DNA from: Microbacteriaceae bacterium
Lineage (GTDB): Bacteria > Actinomycetota > Actinomycetes > Actinomycetales > Microbacteriaceae
Length of the DNA: 7,323 nucleotides
Direction of reading: 5' to 3'
Assembly (NCBI GenBank): GCA_025463665.1
Contig: JAODAY010000022.1
Coordinates: 1-7,323 of the forward strand
The notes under the pieces were generated by a model, which saw only the letters and a program-made list of their open reading frames with translations, was not told the origin of the DNA and made no database searches. The position numbers were made by a program, and so were the translations under genes. Numbering within the stretch: the first letter of the stretch is position 1; each line of letters opens with the position of its first letter. Positions 1 through 6,862 of the stretch are shown here, in pieces.

Positions 1-2335
1 CTGCCGCACCGTCGGCATCGAGTACATGCACATCCAGGACCCGGCGCAGCGCGCCTGGTTCCAGGACAACCTCGAGAAGCCGTACACCAAGCCCAGCCAC
101 GACGAGCAGATGCGCATCCTCGGCAAGCTGAACCAGGCCGAGGCGTTCGAGACGTTCCTGCAGACGAAGTACGTCGGGCAGAAGCGCTTCAGCCTCGAGG
201 GTGGTGAGTCGACGATCGCGATCCTCGACGCCATGCTCCAGGGCGCCGCCGAGGACGGCCTCGAAGAGGTCGCGATCGGCATGGCCCACCGAGGCCGCCT
301 CAACGTGCTCACCAACATCGCAGGCAAGACCTACGGTCAGGTGTTCCGCGAGTTCGAGGGCACCCAGGACCCGCGCACGGTGCAGGGCTCCGGTGACGTG
401 AAGTACCACCTCGGAACCGAGGGCACCTTCACCGCCGCCGACGGATCCACGATTCCCGTCTACCTCGCCGCGAACCCGTCCCACCTCGAAGCGGTCGACG
501 GGGTGCTCGAAGGAATCGTGCGCGCCAAGCAGGACAGGCGCCCGATCGGCAGCTACACGGTTCTCCCCGTCATGGTGCACGGTGACGCCGCCATGGCCGG
601 TCAAGGCATCGTCGTCGAGGTCCTGCAGATGTCGCAGCTCCGCGGCTACCGCACCGGGGGCACGATCCACCTCGTGGTCAACAACCAGGTCGGCTTCACG
701 ACGCCTCCCGGTGAGGGCCGCACGTCGATCTACTCGACGGACGTCGCCAAGACCATCCAGGCCCCGGTCTTCCACGTCAACGGGGACGACCCGGAAGCCG
801 TGGTGCGCGTGGCCCAGCTCGCGCTGGCCTATCGCCAGAAGTTCCACCGCGACGTCGTCATCGACCTCGTCTGCTACCGCCGACGCGGGCACAACGAGGG
901 CGACGACCCCTCGATGACCCAGCCGCTCATGTACAACCTGATCGAGGCCAAGCGCAGCGTTCGTACGCTGTACGTGGAGGCGCTCGTCGGTCGCGGCGAC
1001 ATCACCGAGGAAGAGTACGAGAAGTCGCACCAGGACTTCCAGGACGGACTCGAGCGTGCCTTCGCCGAGACCCACGCGGCGCAGACGGGGTCCATGCCCG
1101 TCATCTCAGATGACGCGAACGCCGTCTCCGACCTCGAACGCCCCGATTCCCAGCGCGACGACCTCGTCGGCGAGCCGGAGACCACGGGCGTGAGCACCGC
1201 GATGATCGAGCTCATCGGTGACGCGCACAACAACCCGCCCGCCGGGTTCAGCGTGCACCCGAAGCTGCAGGCGATGCTCAAGAAGCGCGTCGACATGAGC
1301 CGGTCCGGCTCGATCGACTGGGCGTTCGGCGAGCTGCTCGCTCTCGGGTCGCTTCTCGCCGAGGGAACTCCGGTGCGCATGGCCGGTCAAGACACGCGCC
1401 GCGGCACGTTCGTTCAGCGCCACGCCATCCTCCACGACCGGGTGAACGGCCAGGAATGGCTTCCGCTCGGAAACCTCAAGGAGGGCCAGGGCCGGTTCTG
1501 GATCTACGACTCGCTGCTCAGCGAGTACGCCGCCCTCGGCTTCGAATACGGCTACTCGGTCGAGCGTGCCGACGCACTCGTGCTGTGGGAGGCCCAGTTC
1601 GGTGACTTCGTCAACGGCGCGCAGACTGTCATAGACGAGTTCATCGCCTCGGCCGAACAGAAATGGGGCCAGCGTTCGAGCGTCGTGCTGCTGCTGCCGC
1701 ACGGCTACGAAGGACAGGGGCCCGACCACTCTTCCGCTCGCATCGAGCGCTTCCTGCAGATGTGTGCCGAGAACAACATGACGGTCGCCCGCCCCTCTAC
1801 CCCGGCGTCGTACTTCCACCTGCTGCGTCGCCAGGCGTACGCCCGGCCGCGGCGCCCGCTCATCGTCTTCACCCCGAAGGCGATGCTGCGGCTGCGTGGC
1901 GCGACGAGTGAGGTTTCCGACTTCACAAACGGCAAGTTCCTGCCGGTGATCGGCGACAGCCGCGTCACCGACAAGTCGGCTATCAAGCGCGTCGTTCTCA
2001 CGGCAGGCAAGATCTACTACGACATCATGAACGAACTCGAGAAGCGCGCCGACTCGACGATCGCCGTGGTGCGGCTGGAGCAGTTCTATCCGCTTCCCGT
2101 CGACGAGATCAACGCGATGCTCGCCGAATACCCGAACGCCGACCTCATGTGGACCCAGGACGAGCCGGAGAACCAGGGCGCATGGCCCTTCCTCGGGCTC
2201 GAATTGGCCAAGCACCTTGAGGGGCGCACCATCAAGGTGTCCTCGCGCCGGGCCTCCGCATCGCCGGCGACCGGGTCGAACAAGCGCAGCGGTCAGGAGC
2301 AGGCGGAGTTGATCGCCAGGGCACTCACCGTCTAG
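1..2335 (+). CDS. kgd: Multifunctional 2-oxoglutarate decarboxylase/dehydrogenase E1 (Kgd/OdhA type), C-terminal part, 5' end outside window
   Basis: This is the thiamine-diphosphate-dependent E1 part of the 2-oxoglutarate dehydrogenase complex of the TCA cycle (cytosolic). The reading frame is open from base 2 (residues CRTVGIEY before the Met at 26), so that Met is internal and the gene starts upstream. About 777 residues are visible. Actinobacterial Kgd proteins are about 1,200-1,270 aa, so the missing part would hold the E2-like succinyltransferase domain and the start of E1; that domain is inferred, not seen. Visible E1 motifs in order are EGGES (about nt 200), GMAHRGRLNVLTN (about 278-316), NPSHLEAVDGV, the ThDP/Mg site GDAAMAGQG (581) to NNQVGFTT (about 680), RRGHNEGDDPSMTQP (about 878), the transketolase-like pyrimidine domain with WEAQFGDF (about 1589), HGYEGQGPDHSSARIERF (about 1700-1755) and the C-terminal WTQDEPENQGAWPF (about 2150). 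No frameshift is seen. It ends at TAG, 16 nt before a terminator hairpin. A plain SucA-type E1 without the E2 domain cannot be excluded from this fragment. Confidence 0.96.
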   Translation, partial: CRTVGIEYMHIQDPAQRAWFQDNLEKPYTKPSHDEQMRILGKLNQAEAFETFLQTKYVGQKRFSLEGGESTIAILDAMLQGAAEDGLEEVAIGMAHRGRLNVLTNIAGKTYGQVFREFEGTQDPRTVQGSGDVKYHLGTEGTFTAADGSTIPVYLAANPSHLEAVDGVLEGIVRAKQDRRPIGSYTVLPVMVHGDAAMAGQGIVVEVLQMSQLRGYRTGGTIHLVVNNQVGFTTPPGEGRTSIYSTDVAKTIQAPVFHVNGDDPEAVVRVAQLALAYRQKFHRDVVIDLVCYRRRGHNEGDDPSMTQPLMYNLIEAKRSVRTLYVEALVGRGDITEEEYEKSHQDFQDGLERAFAETHAAQTGSMPVISDDANAVSDLERPDSQRDDLVGEPETTGVSTAMIELIGDAHNNPPAGFSVHPKLQAMLKKRVDMSRSGSIDWAFGELLALGSLLAEGTPVRMAGQDTRRGTFVQRHAILHDRVNGQEWLPLGNLKEGQGRFWIYDSLLSEYAALGFEYGYSVERADALVLWEAQFGDFVNGAQTVIDEFIASAEQKWGQRSSVVLLLPHGYEGQGPDHSSARIERFLQMCAENNMTVARPSTPASYFHLLRRQAYARPRRPLIVFTPKAMLRLRGATSEVSDFTNGKFLPVIGDSRVTDKSAIKRVVLTAGKIYYDIMNELEKRADSTIAVVRLEQFYPLPVDEINAMLAEYPNADLMWTQDEPENQGAWPFLGLELAKHLEGRTIKVSSRRASASPATGSNKRSGQEQAELIARALTV

Positions 2336-2351
2336 TCCAGCAGCACAAGAC

Positions 2352-2384
2352 ATACGCCCGCCGAGTCCGACTCGGCGGGCGTAT
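2352..2384 (+). terminator. Intrinsic terminator after kgd, possibly serving both strands
   Basis: A perfect 14-bp GC-rich inverted repeat (ATACGCCCGCCGAG / CTCGGCGGGCGTAT) flanks a 5-nt loop, TCCGA. It begins 16 nt after the kgd stop codon and is followed by a short T-rich run (TTCT). It lies between the convergent ends of kgd and rsrA. The symmetric stem could also stop the sigR-rsrA transcript, although the downstream T-run on that strand (GTCTTGTG) is poor. The stem is seen directly; terminator activity is inferred. Confidence 0.85.
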
Positions 2385-2453
2385 TTCTGTATCCGGTGCT
2401 GCCGTCGACGGTGGCGGCCCTCACACGGGGCGGCTGCACGCGGCAGGACTGCT
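2385..2453. other. Short convergent intergenic spacer
   Basis: These 69 nt separate the kgd terminator from the stop codon of rsrA on the other strand. I see only a short palindrome (CCGTCGACGG, near 2402-2411) and GC-rich sequence, with no gene or clear signal. Confidence 0.5.
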
Positions 2454-2702
2454 CTAGCGGGTCGCCGTCGTTTCGATCGTGCGCAGCTTGGCCAGCACTT
2501 CGGCGCGAAGCTCGAGCGGCGCCTTCTCGTTGCAGGCACTCTTGACCTTGTTCGTGAGCGTGAGACCCACGAGGTGTTCCCCGGTGCAGTCGTCACAGTT
2601 CGCCATGTGCTCGGCGATGTCTTCCGCTTCGCCCTTCGTCAGCTCGTGGTGAATGTATTCCTCGAGCTCCGCTTTCGCTTTGTCGCAACCGCAATCGGTC
2701 AT
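2454..2702 (-). CDS. rsrA: Anti-sigma factor RsrA (zinc-binding, thiol-redox sensor)
   Basis: This 82-aa cytosolic protein is predicted to bind and inhibit the sigma factor encoded just upstream. It has the zinc-containing anti-sigma (ZAS) signature H-x3-C-x2-C, read as H32-MAN-C36-DD-C39. Cysteines near the N-terminus (C4, C6) and at C57 correspond roughly to the extra cysteines of Streptomyces RsrA. In that family, disulfide stress forms a disulfide, zinc is lost and the sigma factor is released; mycothiol pathway genes are typical targets. The length fits the family (about 80-105 aa). The start is firm: its ATG overlaps the sigR stop as ATGA (2699-2702), and GGGAG lies a few bases upstream inside the sigR end. 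The overlap implies translational coupling, which would keep the two proteins near equal amounts. The C-terminal [11 protein letters not shown] resembles the conserved tail of RsrA. Identification rests on the motif plus the neighbour; overall similarity in this family is low. Confidence 0.93.
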   Translation of the reverse strand: MTDCGCDKAKAELEEYIHHELTKGEAEDIAEHMANCDDCTGEHLVGLTLTNKVKSACNEKAPLELRAEVLAKLRTIETTATR

Positions 2703-3406
2703 TTTGCTCTCCCAGCAGCAGGCGTAGTGGCGATTCCTCGACCACTCGCGTATTCAGCAAGTAATCCCCTGAGCAGGCGTCGGCCGCGATGCAGGCGGCT
2801 CATGACGGTGCCGACGGGGGTTTTCATAATGTCGGCGATCTCCTGGTAGGAGAAGCCTTCGACGTCAGCGAAGTACACCGCGAGGCGGAAGTCTTCGGGG
2901 ATCGACTGCAGGGCATCCTTGACGGCGCTGTCGGGAAGATGATCGATCGCTTCTACTTCGGCGGAACGGGTCGACGTCGACTGGGTGACCGACTGGGCGT
3001 TGCCCAACTGCCAATCCTCGAGGTCGTCGATCGTGCCCTGGTAGGGGTTCCGCTGGTTCTTGCGGTAGTTGTTGATGAAGGTGTTGGTCTGGATGCGGTA
3101 CAGCCAGGCCTTGAGGTTCGTTCCCTGCTGGAACTGACCGAAGGCGGTGTAGGCCTTAACGAACGTCTCCTGAACGAGGTCCGCGGCATCCGAAGGGTTC
3201 TTCGTCATGCGCATCGCGGCCGCGTACAGCTGGTCCATGTATTGCAGCGCCTGTTCTTCGAAGAGGGCACGCACGTCTCCAGCCGTCTCGACGGGCGTTT
3301 CACCGGTCGGGTTCGTCGTGGGCTCTTCTGGCGTTTCGGTAGTCATCGGGGACAATTCTAGGTCGCCCAGGGGCGAGACTTCCCGTACGGCGTCAAGCAC
3401 TGCCAT
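2699..3406 (-). CDS. sigR: ECF RNA polymerase sigma factor, SigR/SigH type (thiol-oxidative stress)
   Basis: This group IV (ECF) sigma factor directs RNA polymerase to thiol-stress promoters. Counting from the 3406 start (235 aa), sigma region 2 spans about residues 58-121 ([40 protein letters not shown]). Region 4 spans about 164-215, with the helix-turn-helix [21 protein letters not shown] and [11 protein letters not shown]. These closely match the SigR/SigH group (Mycobacterium SigH is about 216 aa). Two starts are plausible. The ATG at 3406 has GGAG 7 nt upstream and sits downstream of a SigR-type promoter. The ATG at 3346 (215 aa, starting MTTETPEEP) has no Shine-Dalgarno sequence but has TAGAAT 8 nt upstream, as in near-leaderless genes. 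I chose 3406 for its ribosome binding site; both may be used. Its stop overlaps the rsrA start, so the two genes form one operon. It diverges from aroA with 47 nt between start codons. Confidence 0.95.
   Translation of the reverse strand: MAVLDAVREVSPLGDLELSPMTTETPEEPTTNPTGETPVETAGDVRALFEEQALQYMDQLYAAAMRMTKNPSDAADLVQETFVKAYTAFGQFQQGTNLKAWLYRIQTNTFINNYRKNQRNPYQGTIDDLEDWQLGNAQSVTQSTSTRSAEVEAIDHLPDSAVKDALQSIPEDFRLAVYFADVEGFSYQEIADIMKTPVGTVMSRLHRGRRLLRGLLAEYASGRGIATTPAAGRAK
3347..3360 (-). promoter_or_regulatory. Possible housekeeping -10 box for a near-leaderless short sigR transcript
   Basis: On the minus strand TAGAAT (3360-3355) fits the actinobacterial -10 consensus TANNNT. It ends 8 nt before the in-frame ATG at 3346. 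Transcription would begin about 2 nt before that ATG, which would explain the absence of a Shine-Dalgarno sequence there. No convincing -35 is seen (GGAAGT lies at about the right distance). This is an inference from position and consensus only. Confidence 0.4.
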
Positions 3407-3413
3407 GCCCGGT

Positions 3414-3417
3414 CTCC
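3414..3417 (-). promoter_or_regulatory. Ribosome binding site for the long sigR start
   Basis: GGAG (in TTGGAGACC on the minus strand) lies 7 nt before the ATG at 3406, an optimal spacing. It is the reason for preferring the 235-aa start over the internal ATG at 3346. Confidence 0.7.
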
Positions 3418-3437
3418 AATCGTTCGGCCAAACAGCC

Positions 3438-3453
3438 GATACTGTGGTAACCG
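3438..3453 (+). promoter_or_regulatory. Possible -10 region of a near-leaderless aroA promoter
   Basis: TACTGT (3440-3445, TANNNT type; GATACT at 3438-3443 is an overlapping alternative) precedes the aroA ATG at 3454 by 8 nt, and no Shine-Dalgarno sequence is visible. Transcription would start at or within 2-4 nt of the ATG. No clear -35 is seen. The box overlaps the predicted start of the SigR-driven transcript on the other strand. Confidence 0.4.
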
Positions 3454-3474
3454 ATGTTGGTATCCAAGTATTCC
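3449..3474 (-). promoter_or_regulatory. SigR-dependent autoregulatory promoter of sigR
   Basis: On the minus strand GGAAT (3474-3470) is followed after exactly 18 nt by GTT (3451-3449). This is the SigR consensus GGAAT-N18/19-GTT described for Streptomyces, and it is close to the mycobacterial SigH consensus. A start of transcription near 3440-3443 would leave a leader of about 35 nt carrying the GGAG ribosome site before the ATG at 3406. The -35 element is embedded in the early coding sequence of the divergent aroA. The match is direct; activity is inferred from the family's known positive autoregulation. Confidence 0.85.
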
Positions 3475-4860
3475 GAGCCAGAGTTCACCCCGTACGACGA
3501 CGACACGCTCGTCGTCGGTGGAGAGCCAGGCCCTTGGCCTGCCCCGACCGCGACGCGTGCGATCGCGGCCCGTCTCCGGCTGCCCGGTTCGAAGAGTCTC
3601 ACCAACCGCGAACTCGTGCTCTCCGCCCTCGCGGCCGGCCCGTCGCTGCTGCGCGCTCCCCTGCACTCCAGAGACAGCGCCCTGATGATCGAGGCCCTCC
3701 GCTCGCTCGGCACCATCATCGAGGAGATGCCGGGCGACGGCCGCTACGGCCCCGATCTGCGCATCACTCCCGCCGAACTCCTCGGCGGCACGTCCATCGA
3801 CTGCGGCCTCGCGGGCACCGTCATGCGCTTCCTCCCCCCAGTCGCCGCTCTGGCGCTCGGCCCCGTCGCGTTCGACGGAGACGAGGGTGCACGCCGCCGA
3901 CCGATGCGTACGACAGTCGACGCATTGCGCGGGCTCGGTGTCGACGTGAACGACGACGGCCGCGGTGCGCTCCCCTTCAGCCTCTACGGGACCGGCTCAG
4001 TCGAGGGCGGCGAGCTGTCCATCGATGCCTCCGCCTCGAGCCAGTTCGTTTCGGGCCTGCTGCTCGCCGCCCCCCGCTTCGCGAACGGACTCACCCTCCG
4101 CCACATCGGTGCGAGCCTGCCGAGCATGCCGCACATCGACATGACGATAGCGACGCTTGCCGCCCGCGGCGTCACGGTGACGAGCCCGGAACCGGGCGTC
4201 TGGGTCGTGCCCGCCGGCGAGATCGCCGGCATCGAGGTCGACATCGAGCCCGACCTCTCCAACGCCGCGCCCTTCCTCGCCGCGGCCATCGTCGCCGGTG
4301 GCACCGTCGCGATCGGCGGCTGGCCATGGTCGACGACGCAGGTCGGTGCGCACCTCGAGACCCTGCTGCCGCTCTTCGGGGCGACGGCCCGCCGCGACGG
4401 GGACTCGCTCGTGATCGATGGGGGCAGCGGCATCCGTGGTGGCCTGAATATTCCGGGGATCGACATCGACTTGTCCATCGGCGGAGAGCTCGCCCCGGCG
4501 ATCGTCGCCCTCGCCGCCCTCGCGAGTTCGCCGAGCCGCATCACCGGCATCGGTCATTTGCGCGGGCACGAGACCGACAGGCTCGCCGCCCTCGCCGCGG
4601 AGATCAACGGGCTCGGCGGCGCCGTCACCGAACTCGACGACGGCCTGGCCATCGAGCCGCGACCGCTGCACGGCGGCACCTGGCGCAGCTACGAGGACCA
4701 CCGCATGGCCACGGCCGGCGCGATCATCGGTCTCGCCGTCGACGGTGTGCTCATCGACGACGTCGCCACCACCGCGAAGACGCTCCCCCAGTTCGTCGAG
4801 CTGTGGACGGGTCTCTTCACGGATGCCACGGCCGCAACCACTACCGAGACGGTGCTCTGA
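3454..4860 (+). CDS. aroA: 3-phosphoshikimate 1-carboxyvinyltransferase (EPSP synthase)
   Basis: The enzyme transfers enolpyruvyl from phosphoenolpyruvate to shikimate-3-phosphate, the sixth step of the shikimate pathway to aromatic amino acids (cytosolic). The 468-aa protein shows the signatures in order: [10 protein letters not shown] (43-52, PEP/S3P binding), [11 protein letters not shown] (116-126), RRRPM (147-151), SASSQF (193-198), LRGHETDR (369-376) and YEDHRMA (413-419), followed by AKTLPQF (441-447). It is longer than the E. coli enzyme (427 aa). The extra length is mostly a roughly 42-residue N-terminal leader ([23 protein letters not shown]), which I recall as usual in related actinobacteria and which supports the 3454 start. 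GLAGTVMR replaces the enterobacterial NAGTAMR, as in mycobacterial AroA. It is the first gene of a probable aroA-rsgA-hisN transcript and shares its 5' end with the sigR promoter. Identity is very secure; the exact start is less so. Confidence 0.97.
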   Translation: MLVSKYSEPEFTPYDDDTLVVGGEPGPWPAPTATRAIAARLRLPGSKSLTNRELVLSALAAGPSLLRAPLHSRDSALMIEALRSLGTIIEEMPGDGRYGPDLRITPAELLGGTSIDCGLAGTVMRFLPPVAALALGPVAFDGDEGARRRPMRTTVDALRGLGVDVNDDGRGALPFSLYGTGSVEGGELSIDASASSQFVSGLLLAAPRFANGLTLRHIGASLPSMPHIDMTIATLAARGVTVTSPEPGVWVVPAGEIAGIEVDIEPDLSNAAPFLAAAIVAGGTVAIGGWPWSTTQVGAHLETLLPLFGATARRDGDSLVIDGGSGIRGGLNIPGIDIDLSIGGELAPAIVALAALASSPSRITGIGHLRGHETDRLAALAAEINGLGGAVTELDDGLAIEPRPLHGGTWRSYEDHRMATAGAIIGLAVDGVLIDDVATTAKTLPQFVELWTGLFTDATAATTTETVL

Positions 4861-4864
4861 CCGC

Positions 4865-5899
4865 ATGAGCTGGCTCTCTGACCCCAACGACGATGACGGC
4901 GACTACGCCGAGTACGACGAATCGTCGGTGCGCGTGCGCCCCAATCCGAAGGCGAACAAGCCGCGCAGCAAGATCCGCCCGGAGCACAGCGACGCCGTGA
5001 GCGGTCGCGTGTTCAGTGTCGACCGCGGACGCTACGGCGTGTGGGTCGCCGAGAACACCGACGACGAGCGCCAGCTCGTTGCCACGCGTGCCCGTGAGCT
5101 CGGCAAGAAGTCGGTCGTCACCGGCGACTGGGTCGACATCGTCGGCGATACGACGGGGGTGGAGGGCAGCCTCTCCCGCATCGTGCGCATTCAGCCGAGG
5201 TCCACCCTGCTGCGTCGCAGCGCGGATGACACGGACGCGGTCGAGCGGATCATCGTCGCCAACGCCGACCAGATGCTCATCGTGGTCGCCGCCGCAAACC
5301 CGGAACCGCGAACGCGACTCGTCGACCGATATCTCGTCGCCGCGTTCGACGCCGGCATCACCCCCATCCTGTGCATCACCAAGACCGACCTGGCCGACCC
5401 GGCGCCGTTCCTCGCGAACTTCGCCGGCCTCGACTTCACGGTGTTCGAGAGCCGCAGCGACGACTTCCCGATCGAGGAGATCACCGCCGCCCTGCAGGGG
5501 CACACGACGGTCGCCGTCGGACACTCCGGCGTGGGCAAGTCCACGCTCGTCAACGCCCTCGTGCCCGACGCCAATCGCGCGATCGGCCGGGTCAACGACG
5601 TGACGGGTCGCGGCCGGCACACCTCGTCATCGACGGTGTCCCTGCGCATCGGCAGCGGCTGGGTCGTCGACACGCCCGGCGTGCGTTCCTTCGGTCTCGG
5701 GCACGTCGACCCCGCCAACATCCTGAAGTCCTTCACCGACCTCGACGCGATCGCGCAGAAGTGCCCGCGCGGGTGCACCCACCTGCCCGACTCCCCCGAC
5801 TGTGCCATCATCGAGCGGGTCGAGGCCGGCGACCTCGGCGAGAACGGTGTTCTGCGCCTCGACAGCCTGCACCGACTCCTCACCACTCTCGGCTCCTGA
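4865..5899 (+). CDS. rsgA: Ribosome small subunit-dependent GTPase RsgA (YjeQ/YloQ family)
   Basis: RsgA is a circularly permuted GTPase that binds the 30S subunit and aids its late maturation. The 344-aa protein has an N-terminal OB-fold (about 45-118, from VSGRVFSVDRGRYGVWV to STLLRR). The G motifs follow in the permuted order G4-G1-G2-G3: TKTD (172-175), GHSGVGKST (219-227), RGRHTS (249-254) and DTPG (269-272). A C-terminal zinc site follows with C300, C304, H306 and C313. The first 40 residues are acidic then basic (DPNDDDGDYAEYDE, PKANKPRSK), probably disordered and rRNA-contacting. The ATG lies 4 nt after the aroA stop, and only weak purine-rich sequence precedes it, so reinitiation from aroA is likely. 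A frame extends further upstream inside aroA, but the homologous region starts near this ATG. Zinc ligand spacing is C-x3-C-x-H-x6-C rather than the C-x4-C-x-H-x5-C of E. coli YjeQ. Confidence 0.97.
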   Translation: MSWLSDPNDDDGDYAEYDESSVRVRPNPKANKPRSKIRPEHSDAVSGRVFSVDRGRYGVWVAENTDDERQLVATRARELGKKSVVTGDWVDIVGDTTGVEGSLSRIVRIQPRSTLLRRSADDTDAVERIIVANADQMLIVVAAANPEPRTRLVDRYLVAAFDAGITPILCITKTDLADPAPFLANFAGLDFTVFESRSDDFPIEEITAALQGHTTVAVGHSGVGKSTLVNALVPDANRAIGRVNDVTGRGRHTSSSTVSLRIGSGWVVDTPGVRSFGLGHVDPANILKSFTDLDAIAQKCPRGCTHLPDSPDCAIIERVEAGDLGENGVLRLDSLHRLLTTLGS

Positions 5900-5927
5900 T
5901 CCGCTTCCACCGACCCCCCGGAGTTTC

Positions 5928-6719
5928 ATGACAGACTTCTCCCTCGCCGACGACCTCAGCCTCGCCCTCGCCCTGGCGGGAGACGCCGACCTGATCTCAC
6001 TCGACCGCTTCACCGCGCTCGACTTGGTCGTCACGACCAAGCCCGACCGCACCCCGGTCACCGACGCCGACCAGGCGGTCGAGCGGTCGATCCGCGCCGG
6101 AATTCGCGCGGCCAGGCCGAACGACTCGATCCTCGGCGAGGAGTACGGCACCGAGGGCGACTCCAGAAGGCAGTGGATCATCGACCCCATCGACGGCACC
6201 GCGAACTTCCTCCGCGGACTTCCCATCTGGGGAACCCTCATCGCACTCGCCATCGACGGGGTTCCCGTCGTGAGCGTTGTCAGCTCCCCCGCGCTCGGCA
6301 AGCGCTGGCACGCGGCTCGCGGCCACGGCGCGTTCGCGCAGGTGCGCGGCGAAGAGCCGAAGCCGATCCACGTCAGTGCGGTCGAGAAGCTCGAAGACGC
6401 CTTCATCAGTTACAACAGCATCCAGGGCTGGGACGGCGCGGGCTACCTCGACCAGCTCGTCGAGCTCTCTCGCGGCGTCTGGCGCGCCCGCGCCGTCGGC
6501 GACATGTGGGCCTACATGCTGCTCGCCGAGGGCTCACTCGATCTCGTCGGCGAATTCGACCTGCAGCCATACGACATGGCGGCGCTCATCCCCATCATCG
6601 AAGAGGCGGGCGGACGCTTCACGTCGGTCACCGGCGAACCCGGGCCGTGGCATGGCAACGCATTGGCCACCAACGGCGTGCTGCACGAAAGCGCCCTCGA
6701 GGCGCTCGCGCGCCGCTAG
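5928..6719 (+). CDS. hisN: Histidinol-phosphatase, inositol monophosphatase family (HisN)
   Basis: This is a Mg-dependent phosphatase predicted to convert L-histidinol phosphate to L-histidinol in histidine synthesis. The 263-aa protein has the IMPase-family metal site: GEEYG (70-74), DPIDGTANF (86-94, motif A) and YDMAALIPIIEEAGG (215-229, motif B, in which Y replaces the usual W before the Asp). Likely metal ligands are E71, D86, D89 and D216. The N-terminal DLSLALALAGDAD, with KPDRTPVTDAD (38-48), closely resembles mycobacterial HisN (Rv3137 type), which favours histidinol-phosphatase over inositol monophosphatase. The ATG at 5928 is chosen because GGAG lies 4 nt upstream and homology begins there; the frame is open further back into rsgA but reads as shadow sequence. 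It lies 28 nt after rsgA and is probably the last gene of the aroA-rsgA-hisN transcript. The other his genes are not in the window, so substrate assignment rests on family resemblance. Confidence 0.93.
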   Translation: MTDFSLADDLSLALALAGDADLISLDRFTALDLVVTTKPDRTPVTDADQAVERSIRAGIRAARPNDSILGEEYGTEGDSRRQWIIDPIDGTANFLRGLPIWGTLIALAIDGVPVVSVVSSPALGKRWHAARGHGAFAQVRGEEPKPIHVSAVEKLEDAFISYNSIQGWDGAGYLDQLVELSRGVWRARAVGDMWAYMLLAEGSLDLVGEFDLQPYDMAALIPIIEEAGGRFTSVTGEPGPWHGNALATNGVLHESALEALARR

Positions 6720-6862
6720 CACCCCCCGACGGGCGTCTTGCCGGTACGCCGGGTTCCGCTGTCCGATCGGCACGCCGCTGCCGGTTGACCGGCAGCGGGC
6801 CGCCGAACGAACAGCGGGCGCGGCAAGTCCCCGTGCATCTGGGCGCTCGCGCGTGGAGGGGC
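6720..6862. other. Convergent intergenic region between hisN and the aldo/keto reductase
   Basis: These 143 nt have no convincing gene on either strand. They are rich in short inverted repeats (GGCGT...ACGCC near 6732-6750, and the longer hairpin at 6775-6798). No T-tract, tRNA or repeat family is seen. Confidence 0.6.
6775..6798. terminator. Candidate hairpin terminator between convergent genes
   Basis: CCGCTGCCGG and CCGGCAGCGG form a perfect 10-bp stem around the loop TTGA, 55 nt after the hisN stop and 64 nt from the stop of the convergent reductase gene. There is no T-run on either side, so classical intrinsic termination is uncertain. Hairpins without a U-tract between convergent genes are common in high-GC actinobacteria. 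Confidence 0.5.

Noticed and set aside
1106..2596. A 496-codon open frame on the minus strand antisense to kgd
   Set aside because: It is a GC-driven shadow frame. The sense strand encodes clear E1 motifs throughout, and the antisense product is low-complexity (rich in R, V, E, G) with no recognisable domain.
3347..3406. Treating the 20-residue SigR extension as simple overprediction
   Set aside because: The ATG at 3406 has a correctly spaced GGAG and a consensus SigR promoter upstream, so it cannot be dismissed. It is reported instead as a possible isoform.
3207..4868. A 553-codon plus-strand frame crossing the sigR start and aroA
   Set aside because: The product is extremely rich in R, H and P, as expected of an out-of-frame reading of high-GC DNA, and it overlaps two securely identified genes.
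3997..4887. A 296-codon minus-strand frame antisense to aroA
   Set aside because: It has no recognisable motif and biased composition, and it lies opposite well-conserved aroA signatures.
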